A stretch of 64,000 bases of DNA, taken from assembly GCA_964601895.1 (NCBI GenBank), contig CAZROT010000004.1:124001-188000 (forward strand), in the 5' to 3' direction. The notes under the pieces were generated by a model. It ran no database searches, was not told where the DNA came from, and saw only the letters and a program-made list of their open reading frames with translations. The DNA comes from CAZROT01 sp964601895 (GTDB lineage Bacteria; Pseudomonadota; Gammaproteobacteria; Enterobacterales; Enterobacteriaceae). Below are positions 1 to 9,312 of the stretch, in pieces. The position numbers were made by a program, and so were the translations under genes. The stretch's first letter is position 1. Every line of letters starts with the position of its first letter.

Positions 1-1016
1 CAATAGCCATACAACAATAAATAAATCATGAAAAATAACAATAACATCACCCATTCAGGCATAAGATTGAGGTAATCACCGGTAATTCCTGCCACGGCTA
101 AAATGCCCGCTACCAGCGTAATTAATATGAATGCCTGACGAGCAGTAAAGCCAGCACGCATGATGAGATGATGAATATGTTGACGATCTGGGGAAAAAGG
201 GCTCATTCCTTTGCGTAAACGACGATACATAATTGCTGTCATGTCCATCAATGGAATAGCAATTACCCACAATGCCGTTACAGGTTTGATTACCGGATTA
301 CTACCCTGGCTGGTTTGCACTAATAACCAAATCAGCGTAAATCCGAGTAAGGTACTTCCTGCATCGCCCATAAACACCTTATAGCGACGACCCAAAAAGC
401 CCAAATTCAGTAAGATATAGGGAGTAAGACTGATTATCATCGCAATACACCAGAATGCCAGAGCAAAACGTTCATTCAGCCACAGCAAAATGGCCAGTGC
501 AGCAAAGGCAACAGATGATAACCCTCCCAGTAAACCATCAATTCCGTCTATCATATTGAAAGCATTAATAGCGGCCCAAACAGCAAATAATGTCACCACA
601 TAACCAAAGGATCCTAATGTGACCTCTACAGAGCCGAAAATATGGCCGAAACTTTGCAGATGGTTATCGGAAAACATCATCATTACTATCGCAACAATTG
701 CCTGAACAACAATACGAACTTTTACGCTGATATCAAACCGGTCATCCAACGCTCCGACTAATACCAGCGGACCTGCGCAAATCAAATATAATCCGAAGTG
801 CGGGATACTACCGTCAGCTATCAGGAATACAAAACAAAGGCTCACATAAACGGAAATTCCCCCTACCAGAGGGATAGCTCCATAGTGATGCTTACGGTAA
901 TCAGGCTTATCAACTAAACCGATTTTTTTTGCCACCTTGCGGAAAAAAACCAGTACAGCCAGAGAAAACAGGAAGATAACTGGGATCGTTATAATACCCA
1001 TGATGAGTAAATTCAC
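1..1016 (-). CDS. wecA: Undecaprenyl-phosphate GlcNAc-1-phosphate transferase WecA (3' end cut by window)
   Basis: Translating the minus strand from a GTG at 1016 gives a protein that matches WecA throughout. WecA is an integral membrane enzyme that transfers GlcNAc-1-phosphate from UDP-GlcNAc to undecaprenyl phosphate, the first step of enterobacterial common antigen and many O antigens. Visible family motifs include RKVAKKIGLVDKP near the N-terminus, the aspartate-rich DDRFD, NAFNMIDGIDGLLGG, and the cytoplasmic HIHH-containing stretch near the end. Hydrophobic segments alternate through the whole length. The GTG start is preferred to the ATG at 1001 because its VNLL lines up with the E. 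coli MNLL start. About 338 codons are present; the C-terminal 20-30 residues lie beyond base 1. Its position after rho matches E. coli, where the ECA cluster begins here. Confidence 0.93.
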   Translation of the reverse strand, partial: MNLLIMGIITIPVIFLFSLAVLVFFRKVAKKIGLVDKPDYRKHHYGAIPLVGGISVYVSLCFVFLIADGSIPHFGLYLICAGPLVLVGALDDRFDISVKVRIVVQAIVAIVMMMFSDNHLQSFGHIFGSVEVTLGSFGYVVTLFAVWAAINAFNMIDGIDGLLGGLSSVAFAALAILLWLNERFALAFWCIAMIISLTPYILLNLGFLGRRYKVFMGDAGSTLLGFTLIWLLVQTSQGSNPVIKPVTALWVIAIPLMDMTAIMYRRLRKGMSPFSPDRQHIHHLIMRAGFTARQAFILITLVAGILAVAGITGDYLNLMPEWVMLLLFFMIYLLLYGY

Positions 1017-1171
1017 GTTTGATGATTGTTTACAAAAATAAAGCAACGCCGTATGTAATAAATTTTATCCACCATCTAGCAAGGCAATGGTTTCATTAAA
1101 AGTTTTTACTGCATGCCAGACCCAGACATAGAAAACGCCACGACTGAGCGTAGCGTGCGTATAACTTTGAC

Positions 1172-2431
1172 TTAAGAGCGTTTCATCATATCAAAAAAAT
1201 CATCATTGGTCTTAGTCATGGCGAGTTTATTAATCAGGAATTCCATTGCGTCAATTTCACCCATTGGATGGATTATCTTACGCAGTATCCACATTTTTTG
1301 TAATTCTTCCGACGTGGTGAGTAATTCTTCTTTGCGGGTACCTGAACGATTATAATCAATCGCTGGAAAGACGCGTTTTTCCGCAATCTTACGCGACAAA
1401 TGCAACTCCATGTTACCCGTACCCTTGAATTCTTCGTAAATTACTTCATCCATTTTCGATCCCGTATCTACAAGAGCCGTAGCAATAATTGTCAGGCTAC
1501 CTCCCTCTTCAACGTTGCGGGCAGCACCAAAAAAACGTTTTGGTCGATGCAGTGCGTTAGCATCCACACCACCCGTCAATACCTTGCCGGATGCAGGAAC
1601 AACGGTATTGTAGGCACGCGCCAGACGCGTTATGGAGTCGAGCAGAATGATGACATCTTTTTTATGTTCAACAAGACGTTTGGCTTTTTCAATCACCATT
1701 TCCGCAACTTGTACATGGCGGGATGCTGGTTCATCAAAAGTAGAAGCCACAACTTCACCCTTCACCAGCCGCTGCATTTCAGTGACTTCTTCTGGGCGCT
1801 CATCAATTAATAACACCATGAGCACACAATCTGGATAATTACAGGTAATATTAGTGGCAATATTCTGTAATAACATCGTCTTACCTGCTTTAGGCGGTGC
1901 GACGATTAAGCCACGCTGGCCACAACCGATAGGTGATGCCAGATCCAACACACGGGCAGTTAAATCTTCGGTGGATCCATTGCCACGCTCCATACGCAAT
2001 CGTGAATTCGCATGTAACGGCGTCAGATTTTCAAATAAAATCTTGTTACGGGCATTTTCCGGTTTGTCATAATTAACTTCATTGACTTTCAATAACGCAA
2101 AATAGCGTTCACCTTCTTTGGGAGGGCGAATTTTACCCGAAATGGTATCGCCGGTACGCAGATTGAATCGTCTGATTTGACTGGGAGAAACATAGATATC
2201 ATCAGGACCAGCAAGGTATGAGCTATCAGCAGAACGCAGAAAGCCAAATCCATCCTGCAATATTTCCAGTACACCATCACCAAAGATATCTTCTCCACTT
2301 TTTGCGTGCTGCTTTAGAATGGAGAAGATAATGTCCTGTTTACGCATGCGCGCCAGGTTTTCAAGCCCCATGCTTTCGCCGAGCGCAATGAGATCAGAAA
2401 CTGGTTTATTCTTTAATTCGGTAAGATTCAT
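1172..2431 (-). CDS. rho: Transcription termination factor Rho
   Basis: A full-length 419-residue Rho, the same length as the E. coli protein. It is a hexameric RNA-dependent ATPase that ends transcription at Rho-dependent sites. The N-terminal RNA-binding domain (about residues 1-130) includes the cold-shock-like GFGFLRS segment near residue 61. The ATPase core carries the P-loop GLIVAPPKAGKTML with the lysines at positions 181 and 184, the LLIDERPEEVTEM stretch that follows, and the Q-loop/R-loop region with GGVDANALHRPKRFFGAARN. The C-terminus ends in DDFFDMMKRS. It is followed by wecA and preceded by an unusually clear leader of about 430 bases. Rho is autogenously controlled in E. coli, so that leader is probably regulatory here too. 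Confidence 0.98.
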   Translation of the reverse strand: MNLTELKNKPVSDLIALGESMGLENLARMRKQDIIFSILKQHAKSGEDIFGDGVLEILQDGFGFLRSADSSYLAGPDDIYVSPSQIRRFNLRTGDTISGKIRPPKEGERYFALLKVNEVNYDKPENARNKILFENLTPLHANSRLRMERGNGSTEDLTARVLDLASPIGCGQRGLIVAPPKAGKTMLLQNIATNITCNYPDCVLMVLLIDERPEEVTEMQRLVKGEVVASTFDEPASRHVQVAEMVIEKAKRLVEHKKDVIILLDSITRLARAYNTVVPASGKVLTGGVDANALHRPKRFFGAARNVEEGGSLTIIATALVDTGSKMDEVIYEEFKGTGNMELHLSRKIAEKRVFPAIDYNRSGTRKEELLTTSEELQKMWILRKIIHPMGEIDAMEFLINKLAMTKTNDDFFDMMKRS

Positions 2432-2864
2432 AATTTGGTATTTCTTAACTTGGGGTATATTTTCGAACTATGGCTGTGAACAGTTATGGCAGCGTAATCC
2501 GTGCCTGCTTAATGGGGCTTTCAAAACAAGTTATTGTACGGCCATATGGCTTACTCTTCTTAATTTTTTTAGAAGATGGCCGCCTTAAAGATTGAAAAAC
2601 CTTGAACTGATTTTTGTAAAACAACTGGATTGTCAGGGATTCACTGTATGTTCATTGTATGAACACTGGCTCTTCGATACAGAGCCAGAGAAACTGAACC
2701 CAAAGTCTCTCATTTACAGAAGACTAAAACTGCATCAAGGATATCCAATCACAGGCGCTTTGCAACAATGGGCCTAAACTTAACATGCTTCTTTACGGTC
2801 GTCCAGCAATCAGTATCAGAAAGCATTCTCCATAATACCCCTCTGTTCTGACAAGCAGACACTG
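2432..2864 (-). promoter_or_regulatory. rho leader region with two stem-loops
   Basis: This gene-free stretch lies between trxA and rho. On the transcribed strand it holds two adjacent hairpins: CTGGCTCT/AGAGCCAG (2666-2673 with 2681-2688, 7-nt loop) and GTTCAT/ATGAAC (2650-2664, 3-nt loop). A looser A/T-looped hairpin (TCTTCT/AGAAGA) sits near 2555-2580. A 20-codon minus-strand ORF (ATG at 2786, stop ending at 2724) is where E. coli has the leader peptide gene rhoL, but its sequence does not resemble RhoL and its ribosome site is weak. In E. coli the rho leader mediates autogenous attenuation. That the hairpins do this here is inference from position. Confidence 0.5.
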
Positions 2865-3200
2865 TTATTGCAGGTTATTGTTTAAAAATTCTTCCAGTTG
2901 GCTTTGAGATACCGCACCGACTTTAGTCGCCACATGTTCCCCATTTATAAATAACAGTAATGCGGGAATGCTGCGAATCCCATATCTTGCTGGGATATCC
3001 TTGTTGGCATCGACATCTAACTTAGCAACAGTCAGTTTACCCATATACTTTTCATCAGCAGCAATTTCCTGTAAAACAGGGGCAATCATTTGACAGGGGC
3101 CACACCATGCTGCCCAAAAATCGACCAAAACACTGCGTTGTTTCTGCAGTACCAGATCATCAAAATTATTATCATTAAGATGAACGATGTTATCACTCAT
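2865..3200 (-). CDS. trxA: Thioredoxin 1
   Basis: A 111-residue cytoplasmic thioredoxin, close to the usual 108-109. It reduces protein disulphides, including those of ribonucleotide reductase and PAPS reductase, and is itself reduced by thioredoxin reductase. The redox motif WCGPC is at residues 32-36, preceded by VDFWAAW. The cis-proline SIPALLLF segment and the KVGAVS turn near the C-terminus are in place. The second residue after the motif is Gln (WCGPCQM) where E. coli has Lys. It lies between the rho leader and the divergent rhlB, exactly as in E. coli. Confidence 0.97.
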   Translation of the reverse strand: MSDNIVHLNDNNFDDLVLQKQRSVLVDFWAAWCGPCQMIAPVLQEIAADEKYMGKLTVAKLDVDANKDIPARYGIRSIPALLLFINGEHVATKVGAVSQSQLEEFLNNNLQ

Positions 3201-3318
3201 ATTGACTCCCTAATTTTTGTATACTTTATTTTAGATAACATTAACACAACAATCGGTTGACTCTAATTTCACCGGATTTACTTTCATAAAGCAACAGTTA
3301 GCTGGTATTCTACCTTTC

Positions 3319-4620
3319 ATGCGCGAAACATATTTAACTGAACTGAAGTTTTCTGACTTCCCTCTGCATCCTGCAGTTATACAGGCAATTGCAAAACAAG
3401 GCTTTCACACATGCACGCCCATTCAGGCTTCTATTCTACCTCTGGCCCTTTCAGGGCGGGATGTTGCAGGCCAGGCACAGACCGGTACGGGAAAAACGCT
3501 GGCGTTTTTAACCGCAACCTTTCATCACTTATTGTCCCATTCTGCAGTCCCTGAACGTAAAATCAATCAGCCCCGTGCTTTAATTATGGCCCCAACACGT
3601 GAGCTGGCGGTACAAATTCATGCAGATGCCGAAATCCTTTCACAAACCACTGGGTTAAAATGCGGACTTGCTTATGGTGGTGATGGTTACGATAAGCAGT
3701 TAAAAATACTTGAAAACGGCGTTGATATCCTTATCGGTACCACAGGCAGACTGATTGATTATACCAGACAAAATTACATTGATCCTGGCGCAATTGAAAT
3801 TGTTGTCCTTGATGAAGCAGACAGGATGTACGATTTGGGTTTTATCAAAGATATTCGCTGGTTATTCCGTCGCATGCCTCCTGCTGCACAGCGCCTTAAC
3901 ATGTTATTTTCCGCTACGCTTTCTTATCGGGTACGTGAACTCGCTTTTGAACACATGAATCAGGCTGAGTATATAGAAATAGAGCCACTGCAAAAAACAG
4001 GGCACCGCATTCAGGAAGAGCTTTTTCACCCCTCCAGTGAAGAAAAAATGTCTTTGTTACAAACGCTTATAGAAGAAGAATGGCCAGAACGTTGTATTGT
4101 TTTTGCTAACACTAAACACCGTTGCGAAGAAATCTGGCGCCATCTGGCCGCAGACGGTCATCGTGTTGATCTACTGACGGGTGATGTTATCCAGAAAAAG
4201 CGGCTGCGTATTCTTGATGCTTTTACTAAAGGACATCTGGATATTTTAGTGGCCACTGATGTTGCCGCACGCGGTCTGCATATTCCTCTGGTAACGCATG
4301 TGTTTAACTATGATCTCCCTGATGACTGCGAAGACTATGTGCACCGTATTGGTCGTACGGGCCGCGCAGGTGAATATGGGCATTCCATCAGTCTGGCATG
4401 TGAAGAATATGCACTGAATTTACCCGCCATCGAAACTTATATTGGTCATCGTATTCCTGTCAGTAAATACAATAGCGATGCCTTACTAAGAGATCTACCC
4501 AAACCTCATAAGAAGGCGACACAGCAGCGAACCAGCGCTTCACGCCGCCATTCTGGCTCAAAACATACCGGTACTGCATCAGCCACAGGTATGCGTCACA
4601 GACGCAAGGGTACTATGTAA
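3319..4620 (+). CDS. rhlB: ATP-dependent RNA helicase RhlB (degradosome DEAD-box)
   Basis: A 433-residue DEAD-box helicase that aligns with E. coli RhlB from start to finish. It is the helicase of the RNase E degradosome and unwinds structured RNA for PNPase. Helicase motifs in order: Q motif (FHTCTPIQA), motif I AQTGTGKT, Ia PTRELA, Ib with GTTGRL, II VLDEADRMYD, III SAT, IV IVFANTK, V ATDVAARGLHI and VI HRIGRTGRAG. The last ~40 residues are basic and low-complexity, the variable tail seen in RhlB. It is divergent from trxA. Only one base separates its stop codon from the gppA start, so the two are almost certainly co-transcribed and translationally coupled. Confidence 0.97.
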   Translation: MRETYLTELKFSDFPLHPAVIQAIAKQGFHTCTPIQASILPLALSGRDVAGQAQTGTGKTLAFLTATFHHLLSHSAVPERKINQPRALIMAPTRELAVQIHADAEILSQTTGLKCGLAYGGDGYDKQLKILENGVDILIGTTGRLIDYTRQNYIDPGAIEIVVLDEADRMYDLGFIKDIRWLFRRMPPAAQRLNMLFSATLSYRVRELAFEHMNQAEYIEIEPLQKTGHRIQEELFHPSSEEKMSLLQTLIEEEWPERCIVFANTKHRCEEIWRHLAADGHRVDLLTGDVIQKKRLRILDAFTKGHLDILVATDVAARGLHIPLVTHVFNYDLPDDCEDYVHRIGRTGRAGEYGHSISLACEEYALNLPAIETYIGHRIPVSKYNSDALLRDLPKPHKKATQQRTSASRRHSGSKHTGTASATGMRHRRKGTM

Positions 4621-4621
4621 C

Positions 4622-6124
4622 ATGTCAGAAACCCATTCACACTATGCTGTTGTGGATCTGGGCTCCTGCAGTTTTCATATGCTTATTGTCCGGGCTAACG
4701 CTGCCGGTAATATACAGACACTGGCACGTATCAAACACAAGGTGCTTTTGGCCTCTGGCCTTGACAGGCAAAATAATCTGTCTCAGGAAGCCATGCGACG
4801 TGGCTGGCAGTGCCTCAGGTTATTTTCAGAATATCTTTCAGGCATTCCGCATACTCATATTCGTGCCGTAGCAACAGCAACATTACGCCTTGCCACCAAC
4901 GCCGAAGCATTTCTGCACACGGCGAATGAAATTCTGGGGTTTCCCATTCAGGTAATCAGCGGTGAAGAAGAAGCCAGGCTGATTTATCAGGGTGCTGCTC
5001 ATACGACAGGAGGACCACATAAACGCCTGGTCATCGATATTGGCGGAGGCAGTACGGAATTAATTGCTGGTTGTGGTGCGAAGGCCTCTATCATGGTAAG
5101 TATTCCCATGGGGCGTGTAACCTGGCTGGAACGTTACTTTAATGATCATAATCTGAGTACAAAAAATTTTAATTCCGCACAACGGGCTGCCCGCGCGTTG
5201 ATTCGCCCTGTTGCCGCATCATTGCAACAACAGGGCTGGGACATTTGTGTCAGTGCCTGTGGCACCATACAGACCTTGCAGGAAATAATGCATGCTCAGG
5301 GTATGGACGAAATCATTACACTGAGCAAACTACGCCAGTTTAAACAAAGAGTCCTGCAGTGCAGTAACCTGGAAGCACTGGACATGGCAGGATTAACCCC
5401 GGAAAGAGCAATGGTTTTTCCAGGGGGACTGGCCATCCTGATAGCAATTTTTCAGGAAATGCAGGTTAAAACCATCACCCTGTCAGGTGGGGCACTGCGT
5501 GAAGGGTTGATTTATGACATGCTATCTGTTCCGGTTGAACACGACATCCGTGGCCACACGCTGCACCACCTGCAGCAGCGCTATCTGCTGGACAGCGTGC
5601 AGGCACAACAGGTCAGCAGACTGGCACAAAAGTTTGTTCACCAGACAGCAAAAGAATGGCAGCTCGACAGTCAGTGTCAGGAAATACTACACCATGCCTG
5701 TCTGATTCATGAAATTGGTTTAAGCATCAATGTTAAACAGGCGCCACAACATGCTGCATGGATGGTACGTCATCTCGATTTACCGGGCTTCACACCCGCA
5801 CAGCAACTGCTGCTGGCAGCCATGCTGCAAAATCAGAGCGGTGCCATCGATACCCGCCTATTGCATCAGCAAAATGTGCTGACACCGCAGCGAGCACAGC
5901 GCCTGTGTCGTCTTCTGCGACTGGCAATTCTTTTTACCCGGCGGGGAGGTGCCAGCAATAACGCACCTGCGGTTAATCTGCGTGCCAGCGGCAACAGACT
6001 GACCGTCATCCTGCCTGCAGGCTGGCTAAAAAATTATCCCCTGAGCGCAGAGAAATTCAGGCAGGAAGTGCTATTGCAGCGCTATGTGCGCTGGCCACTG
6101 GTGCTGGAAAAACAGCAGGGCTGA
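4622..6124 (+). CDS. gppA: Guanosine-5'-triphosphate,3'-diphosphate phosphatase GppA
   Basis: A 500-residue member of the Ppx/GppA family, near the usual ~494. It converts pppGpp to ppGpp and can act on polyphosphate, so it tunes the stringent response. The N-terminal actin-like ATPase fold shows the phosphate-binding segments VVDLGSCSFHML, VIDIGGGSTELIAG and SGGALREG. The C-terminal half resembles the HD-like domain of the family (HHACLIHEIGLSIN). It follows rhlB by one base, as in E. coli. The next normal neighbour, rep, is separated from it here by toxin-antitoxin debris. Confidence 0.95.
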   Translation: MSETHSHYAVVDLGSCSFHMLIVRANAAGNIQTLARIKHKVLLASGLDRQNNLSQEAMRRGWQCLRLFSEYLSGIPHTHIRAVATATLRLATNAEAFLHTANEILGFPIQVISGEEEARLIYQGAAHTTGGPHKRLVIDIGGGSTELIAGCGAKASIMVSIPMGRVTWLERYFNDHNLSTKNFNSAQRAARALIRPVAASLQQQGWDICVSACGTIQTLQEIMHAQGMDEIITLSKLRQFKQRVLQCSNLEALDMAGLTPERAMVFPGGLAILIAIFQEMQVKTITLSGGALREGLIYDMLSVPVEHDIRGHTLHHLQQRYLLDSVQAQQVSRLAQKFVHQTAKEWQLDSQCQEILHHACLIHEIGLSINVKQAPQHAAWMVRHLDLPGFTPAQQLLLAAMLQNQSGAIDTRLLHQQNVLTPQRAQRLCRLLRLAILFTRRGGASNNAPAVNLRASGNRLTVILPAGWLKNYPLSAEKFRQEVLLQRYVRWPLVLEKQQG

Positions 6125-6184
6125 TTCAGCAGTAGCGGATTTTTTTACGATTAATACCCTATTGCAACACAGAAATTTATCATT

Positions 6185-6552
6185 TTAGTGAATTGCTTTG
6201 GCAATCAGGCTTTCGGCAGGAATGCCCAATCCATCATGTCAGCGGCGGATCATGGCCAGGGTTAACTGACGTTTTCGTGTTAAAACTTCATACACCCTGT
6301 TTAGCTGGCCAATCATAGGCTCACTATCCTTTTGCCGTAAGCCCTGCCTGCTCCATTCTGAATTTAATGGCTTCAATAGGGTCAAGGTGGTGCAATCGGA
6401 TAATGCTGTTTTTCATAAATTTCGATTAACATGGTCAGCACGTCGAAATGGTCACCTTCCGGTGTACCGGGCTAAATACAACACGGTGGTTACCGACAAA
6501 ACTTACGTTACCGTATCGCGCTTTAATGTCTTGTGGAGTCATCCATACAGCT
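6185..6552 (-). pseudogene. Degraded higBA toxin-antitoxin pair
   Basis: The minus strand holds pieces of a HigB-type toxin and a HigA-type antitoxin in shifting frames. Right after the hicB stop comes a HigB-like stretch (VWMTPQDIKARYGNV, then FVGNHRVVF), cut short by a deletion. It runs into HigA-like residues (GDHFDVLTMLIEIYEKQHYP, then DPIEAIKFRMEQAGLTAK, MIGQLNRVYEVLTRKRQLTL and DGLGIPAESLI). At least two frame changes and an in-frame TGA (in MIRR-stop-HDG, where the family has Leu) prevent a working product. HigBA is a type II system in which the toxin cleaves mRNA and the antitoxin binds DNA. Frames and homology were read by eye; the family call rests on these motifs. Confidence 0.75.
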
Positions 6553-6969
6553 TTAACGGCCTCGTCTTTCTCTGCTAATCACTTTATCGGCGGCTATCCG
6601 TGCAAGAAAGCCTGATCTGCTCCCATACTCAGGATGCGCGGCCACAAATTGATCGATACGGCGGATCAATAGCGCAGGGAGCGTCACGTTGATTTTCTCA
6701 GATTTTCCCATCAATCGGGTAACATCCACATCTACCAGCGCCCAGATTACACCAGTGTAATCGGGATAGGTCAGGTAATTTTCAACACGGGTGGCTTGTG
6801 GCACCGCTTCGCCATCTTCTACCAGCAGTTCGATATGTGCTTCAATAGCTTCACAAACACTTTCAATCGCATCCTGGTAAGCATCGCCACCAGAGAAACA
6901 ACCAGGAATATCAGGTACACGAACGCCGAAAGATAAATCACTTTTATCAATAGCAACCGGATACAACAT
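6553..6969 (-). CDS. hicB: HicB-family antitoxin (orphan)
   Basis: A 138-residue HicB-type antitoxin. The N-terminal ~60 residues form the HicB fold (YPVAIDKSDLSFGVRVPDIPGCFSGGD), which occludes the HicA active site. The C-terminal part (INVTLPALLIRRIDQFVAAH, then GSRSGFLARIA) is a ribbon-helix-helix DNA-binding domain used for autorepression. An ideal ribosome site AGGAGG lies 6 bases before the ATG. The partner toxin hicA should lie just upstream and does, but it is truncated, so hicB looks intact while its toxin is not. The pair sits between convergent gppA and rep, an insertion relative to E. coli. Confidence 0.88.
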   Translation of the reverse strand: MLYPVAIDKSDLSFGVRVPDIPGCFSGGDAYQDAIESVCEAIEAHIELLVEDGEAVPQATRVENYLTYPDYTGVIWALVDVDVTRLMGKSEKINVTLPALLIRRIDQFVAAHPEYGSRSGFLARIAADKVISRERRGR

Positions 6970-6991
6970 GTAAACCTCCTGGAGATGGGAC

Positions 6992-7135
6992 TTAAAGACC
7001 TGCCTGTTTCTTGATACTTTTCAGTGTTGGTAATGGTATGTCCTTTTGTGAATGTTTTACTGTTACCAGCCCTTTTTTGTCAGGGTGTTTAAACTGGTGA
7101 TGACTACCTTTTACCCTCACCAGATACCACCCATC
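6992..7135 (-). pseudogene. hicA: 5'-truncated hicA toxin gene
   Basis: The minus-strand reading frame from 7135 gives 47 residues that match the body and end of a HicA mRNA interferase: DGWYLVRVKGSHHQFKHPD, then VTVKHSQKDIPLPTLKSI and KKQAGL. The catalytic histidine region GSHH is present. The first ~12 residues of the family (usually MKSSxLIKxLxxx) are missing. The frame is closed by a TAA at 7142-7144, six bases before GAT, and the rep stop codon follows immediately. A GTG inside the remnant could start a shorter product, but it has no evident ribosome site. The deletion endpoint lies against the 3' end of rep. Confidence 0.8.
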
Positions 7136-7149
7136 GTTTCTTTAGCCCC

Positions 7150-9171
7150 TCAGGTTTTCTTTGCATTTGCCAGCTGGGCACGCAGGCTGGCCAGATGGCT
7201 CTGTCCTTTCTGCATGCGCTCTTCAGGACTGACCGTTTTGCGCGCATTTCCCCAATTCAGATCTTCCTGTGGAAGTTCCTGCAGAAAACGGCTGGGGAGA
7301 GGCCTGATACATTCTCCATACTGACGCCTTTCCTGGCACAGGGAAAATGTCAGCTGCCGCTGTGCCCGTGTTATGCCGACATAGGCCAGACGGCGCTCTT
7401 CCTCAACATTTTCTTCATCAATACTGGTCTGATGGGGTAACAGCCCTTCTTCCATGCCCACCAGAAACACATAAGGAAATTCCAGCCCCTTGGCTGCATG
7501 CAGGGTCATCAACTGCACCTGATCGGATTTTTGCTCACTGTCGTTCTGCTCCATGATGTCACGCAGGGTAAAACGCGCCACCACCTGCTCCAGGGTCATG
7601 GGTTCATGCAGCTCAGAGCCTTCCAGCATTTCCGTCATCCAGGTAAGTAACTGATATACATTCTTCATGCGAGCTTCGGCTACCCTCGGGCTGGATGAAG
7701 TTTCCAGTAGCCAGTCTTCATAACCCATATCCACCACCAGCTGACGCACCGCAGCCGCTGCATCAGAGTCCGCCTGCCGGGCAATAGTCGCCATCCAGTG
7801 ACTGAAGCGCTGCAAAGCTTCCAGACTGCGCTCATTAAGAGACTGACTCAATCCCAAATCAAAACTGGCCTGAAACAGGCTCTTCTGGCGTGTTGTTGCC
7901 CATTCACCCAGTTTCTGTACCGTGACCGGGCCAATTTCGCGGCGCGGCGTATTGACGATGCGCAAAAAAGCACTGTCATCATCAGGATTGCTTAACAGCC
8001 GCAGGTAGGCCAGCAGATCCTTTATTTCCTGACGGGAAAAAAACGAGGTCCCGCCGCTAATCTGATAAGGCACCCTGTCCTGCATCAATTGTTTTTCAAA
8101 TAACCGTGACTGATGGTTACCGCGATACAGAATGGCGTAATCAGCATAGCGCGCACCATTGGTAAAACGGTGTGCCAGCAATTCGCCAATAACCCGTTGC
8201 GCTTCATGCAGTTCATCACTGGCGCTTATCACCTTCAGTTCTTCGCCATAACCCAGCTCAGAAAACAATTTTTTTTCAAAAAGATGAGGATTACTGGCAA
8301 TCAGGGCATTGGCCGCCTTGAGGATACGCCCGCAGGAACGATAGTTTTGCTCCAGCGTAATCACGCGCAGCTGTGGAAAATCCTGCTGTAACAGCAGCAG
8401 GTTCTGTGGCTGCGCACCTCGCCAGGAGTAAATGGATTGATCATCATCACCAACCACGGTAAAACGCGCTCGCTGACCAACCAGTAACTTAATCATCTGA
8501 TACTGGCTGGCATTGGTATCCTGATATTCATCCACCAGCAGGTAACGCAACCTGTTCTGCCAGCGCTCACGCACCTGTTCATTATTTTGCAGCAATAAGG
8601 TGGGTAAGGCGATTAAGTCATCAAAATCAAGAATATTGCAGGCCTTAAGATGAGCATCATAGCGGGCGTAACAATCAGCAAAGCGTTTATCCTCATCAGA
8701 CTCTGCCTGTTGTGCGGCGACAGCGGGCGTCGTCAGCAGTGTTTTCCACCTGGCAATGGCCGCGGCAAGCTGCTGTAGCTGTCTGCTATCGGCTTCCTGC
8801 CATTCACTGGTGAGTTCTTTCAGCAATCCCAGCTGATCCGTATCATCAAACAGGGAAAAATTGCTCTTCATTGCCAGTGCCTGATGCTCACGCCGGATAA
8901 TTTCAAGGCCCAGCGTATGAAAGGTAGACACCGTCAGGCCACGTGTTTCCTGACGCCCCAGTGTCTGCGCCACGCGCGCCTTCATTTCACGCGCGGCTTT
9001 ATTGGTAAAGGTGACTGCGGCAATATGACGCGACTGATACTCGCAATGGCGAATCAGCCAGGCAATTTTATGCACAATAACGCGGGTTTTACCGGACCCG
9101 GCGCCGGCCAGCACCAGGCAGGGCCCGGTCACGGCCTCCACGGCCTGCTGTTGTCTGGGGTTTAAACGCAT
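7150..9171 (-). CDS. rep: ATP-dependent DNA helicase Rep
   Basis: A 673-residue UvrD/Rep superfamily 1A helicase, the same length as E. coli Rep. It moves 3' to 5' on single-stranded DNA, clears proteins ahead of forks and helps restart replication. Motifs in order: Q motif and P-loop (LNPRQQQAVEAVTGPCLVLA, then GAGSGKT), Ia TFTNKAAREM, II VDEYQDTNASQ, III VVGDDDQSIYSWRGA, IV LEQNYRS, V MTLHAAKGLEFPYVF and VI VGITRAQRQL. The C-terminal residues ending in QLANAKKT match the flexible tail that contacts DnaB in E. coli. Its gene ends only 15 bases from the hicA remnant. Confidence 0.98.
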   Translation of the reverse strand: MRLNPRQQQAVEAVTGPCLVLAGAGSGKTRVIVHKIAWLIRHCEYQSRHIAAVTFTNKAAREMKARVAQTLGRQETRGLTVSTFHTLGLEIIRREHQALAMKSNFSLFDDTDQLGLLKELTSEWQEADSRQLQQLAAAIARWKTLLTTPAVAAQQAESDEDKRFADCYARYDAHLKACNILDFDDLIALPTLLLQNNEQVRERWQNRLRYLLVDEYQDTNASQYQMIKLLVGQRARFTVVGDDDQSIYSWRGAQPQNLLLLQQDFPQLRVITLEQNYRSCGRILKAANALIASNPHLFEKKLFSELGYGEELKVISASDELHEAQRVIGELLAHRFTNGARYADYAILYRGNHQSRLFEKQLMQDRVPYQISGGTSFFSRQEIKDLLAYLRLLSNPDDDSAFLRIVNTPRREIGPVTVQKLGEWATTRQKSLFQASFDLGLSQSLNERSLEALQRFSHWMATIARQADSDAAAAVRQLVVDMGYEDWLLETSSSPRVAEARMKNVYQLLTWMTEMLEGSELHEPMTLEQVVARFTLRDIMEQNDSEQKSDQVQLMTLHAAKGLEFPYVFLVGMEEGLLPHQTSIDEENVEEERRLAYVGITRAQRQLTFSLCQERRQYGECIRPLPSRFLQELPQEDLNWGNARKTVSPEERMQKGQSHLASLRAQLANAKKT

Positions 9172-9312
9172 GGTTACAGGAGATTGGTAAAAAAATGAAG
9201 GGAAAGATTCTAGCAGAATATTTTCACTCTATCCCGCAAGAGTTATTCAAAACCCTTAACAGAACTAAAGACTGGCAGAATCTTATTTTGCTAAACAAGC
9301 CTCCATAACCAG

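Noticed and set aside
2319..2777. Plus-strand frames over the rho 5' end and leader
   Set aside because: They are antisense to rho or its leader, have no homology and look like shadows.
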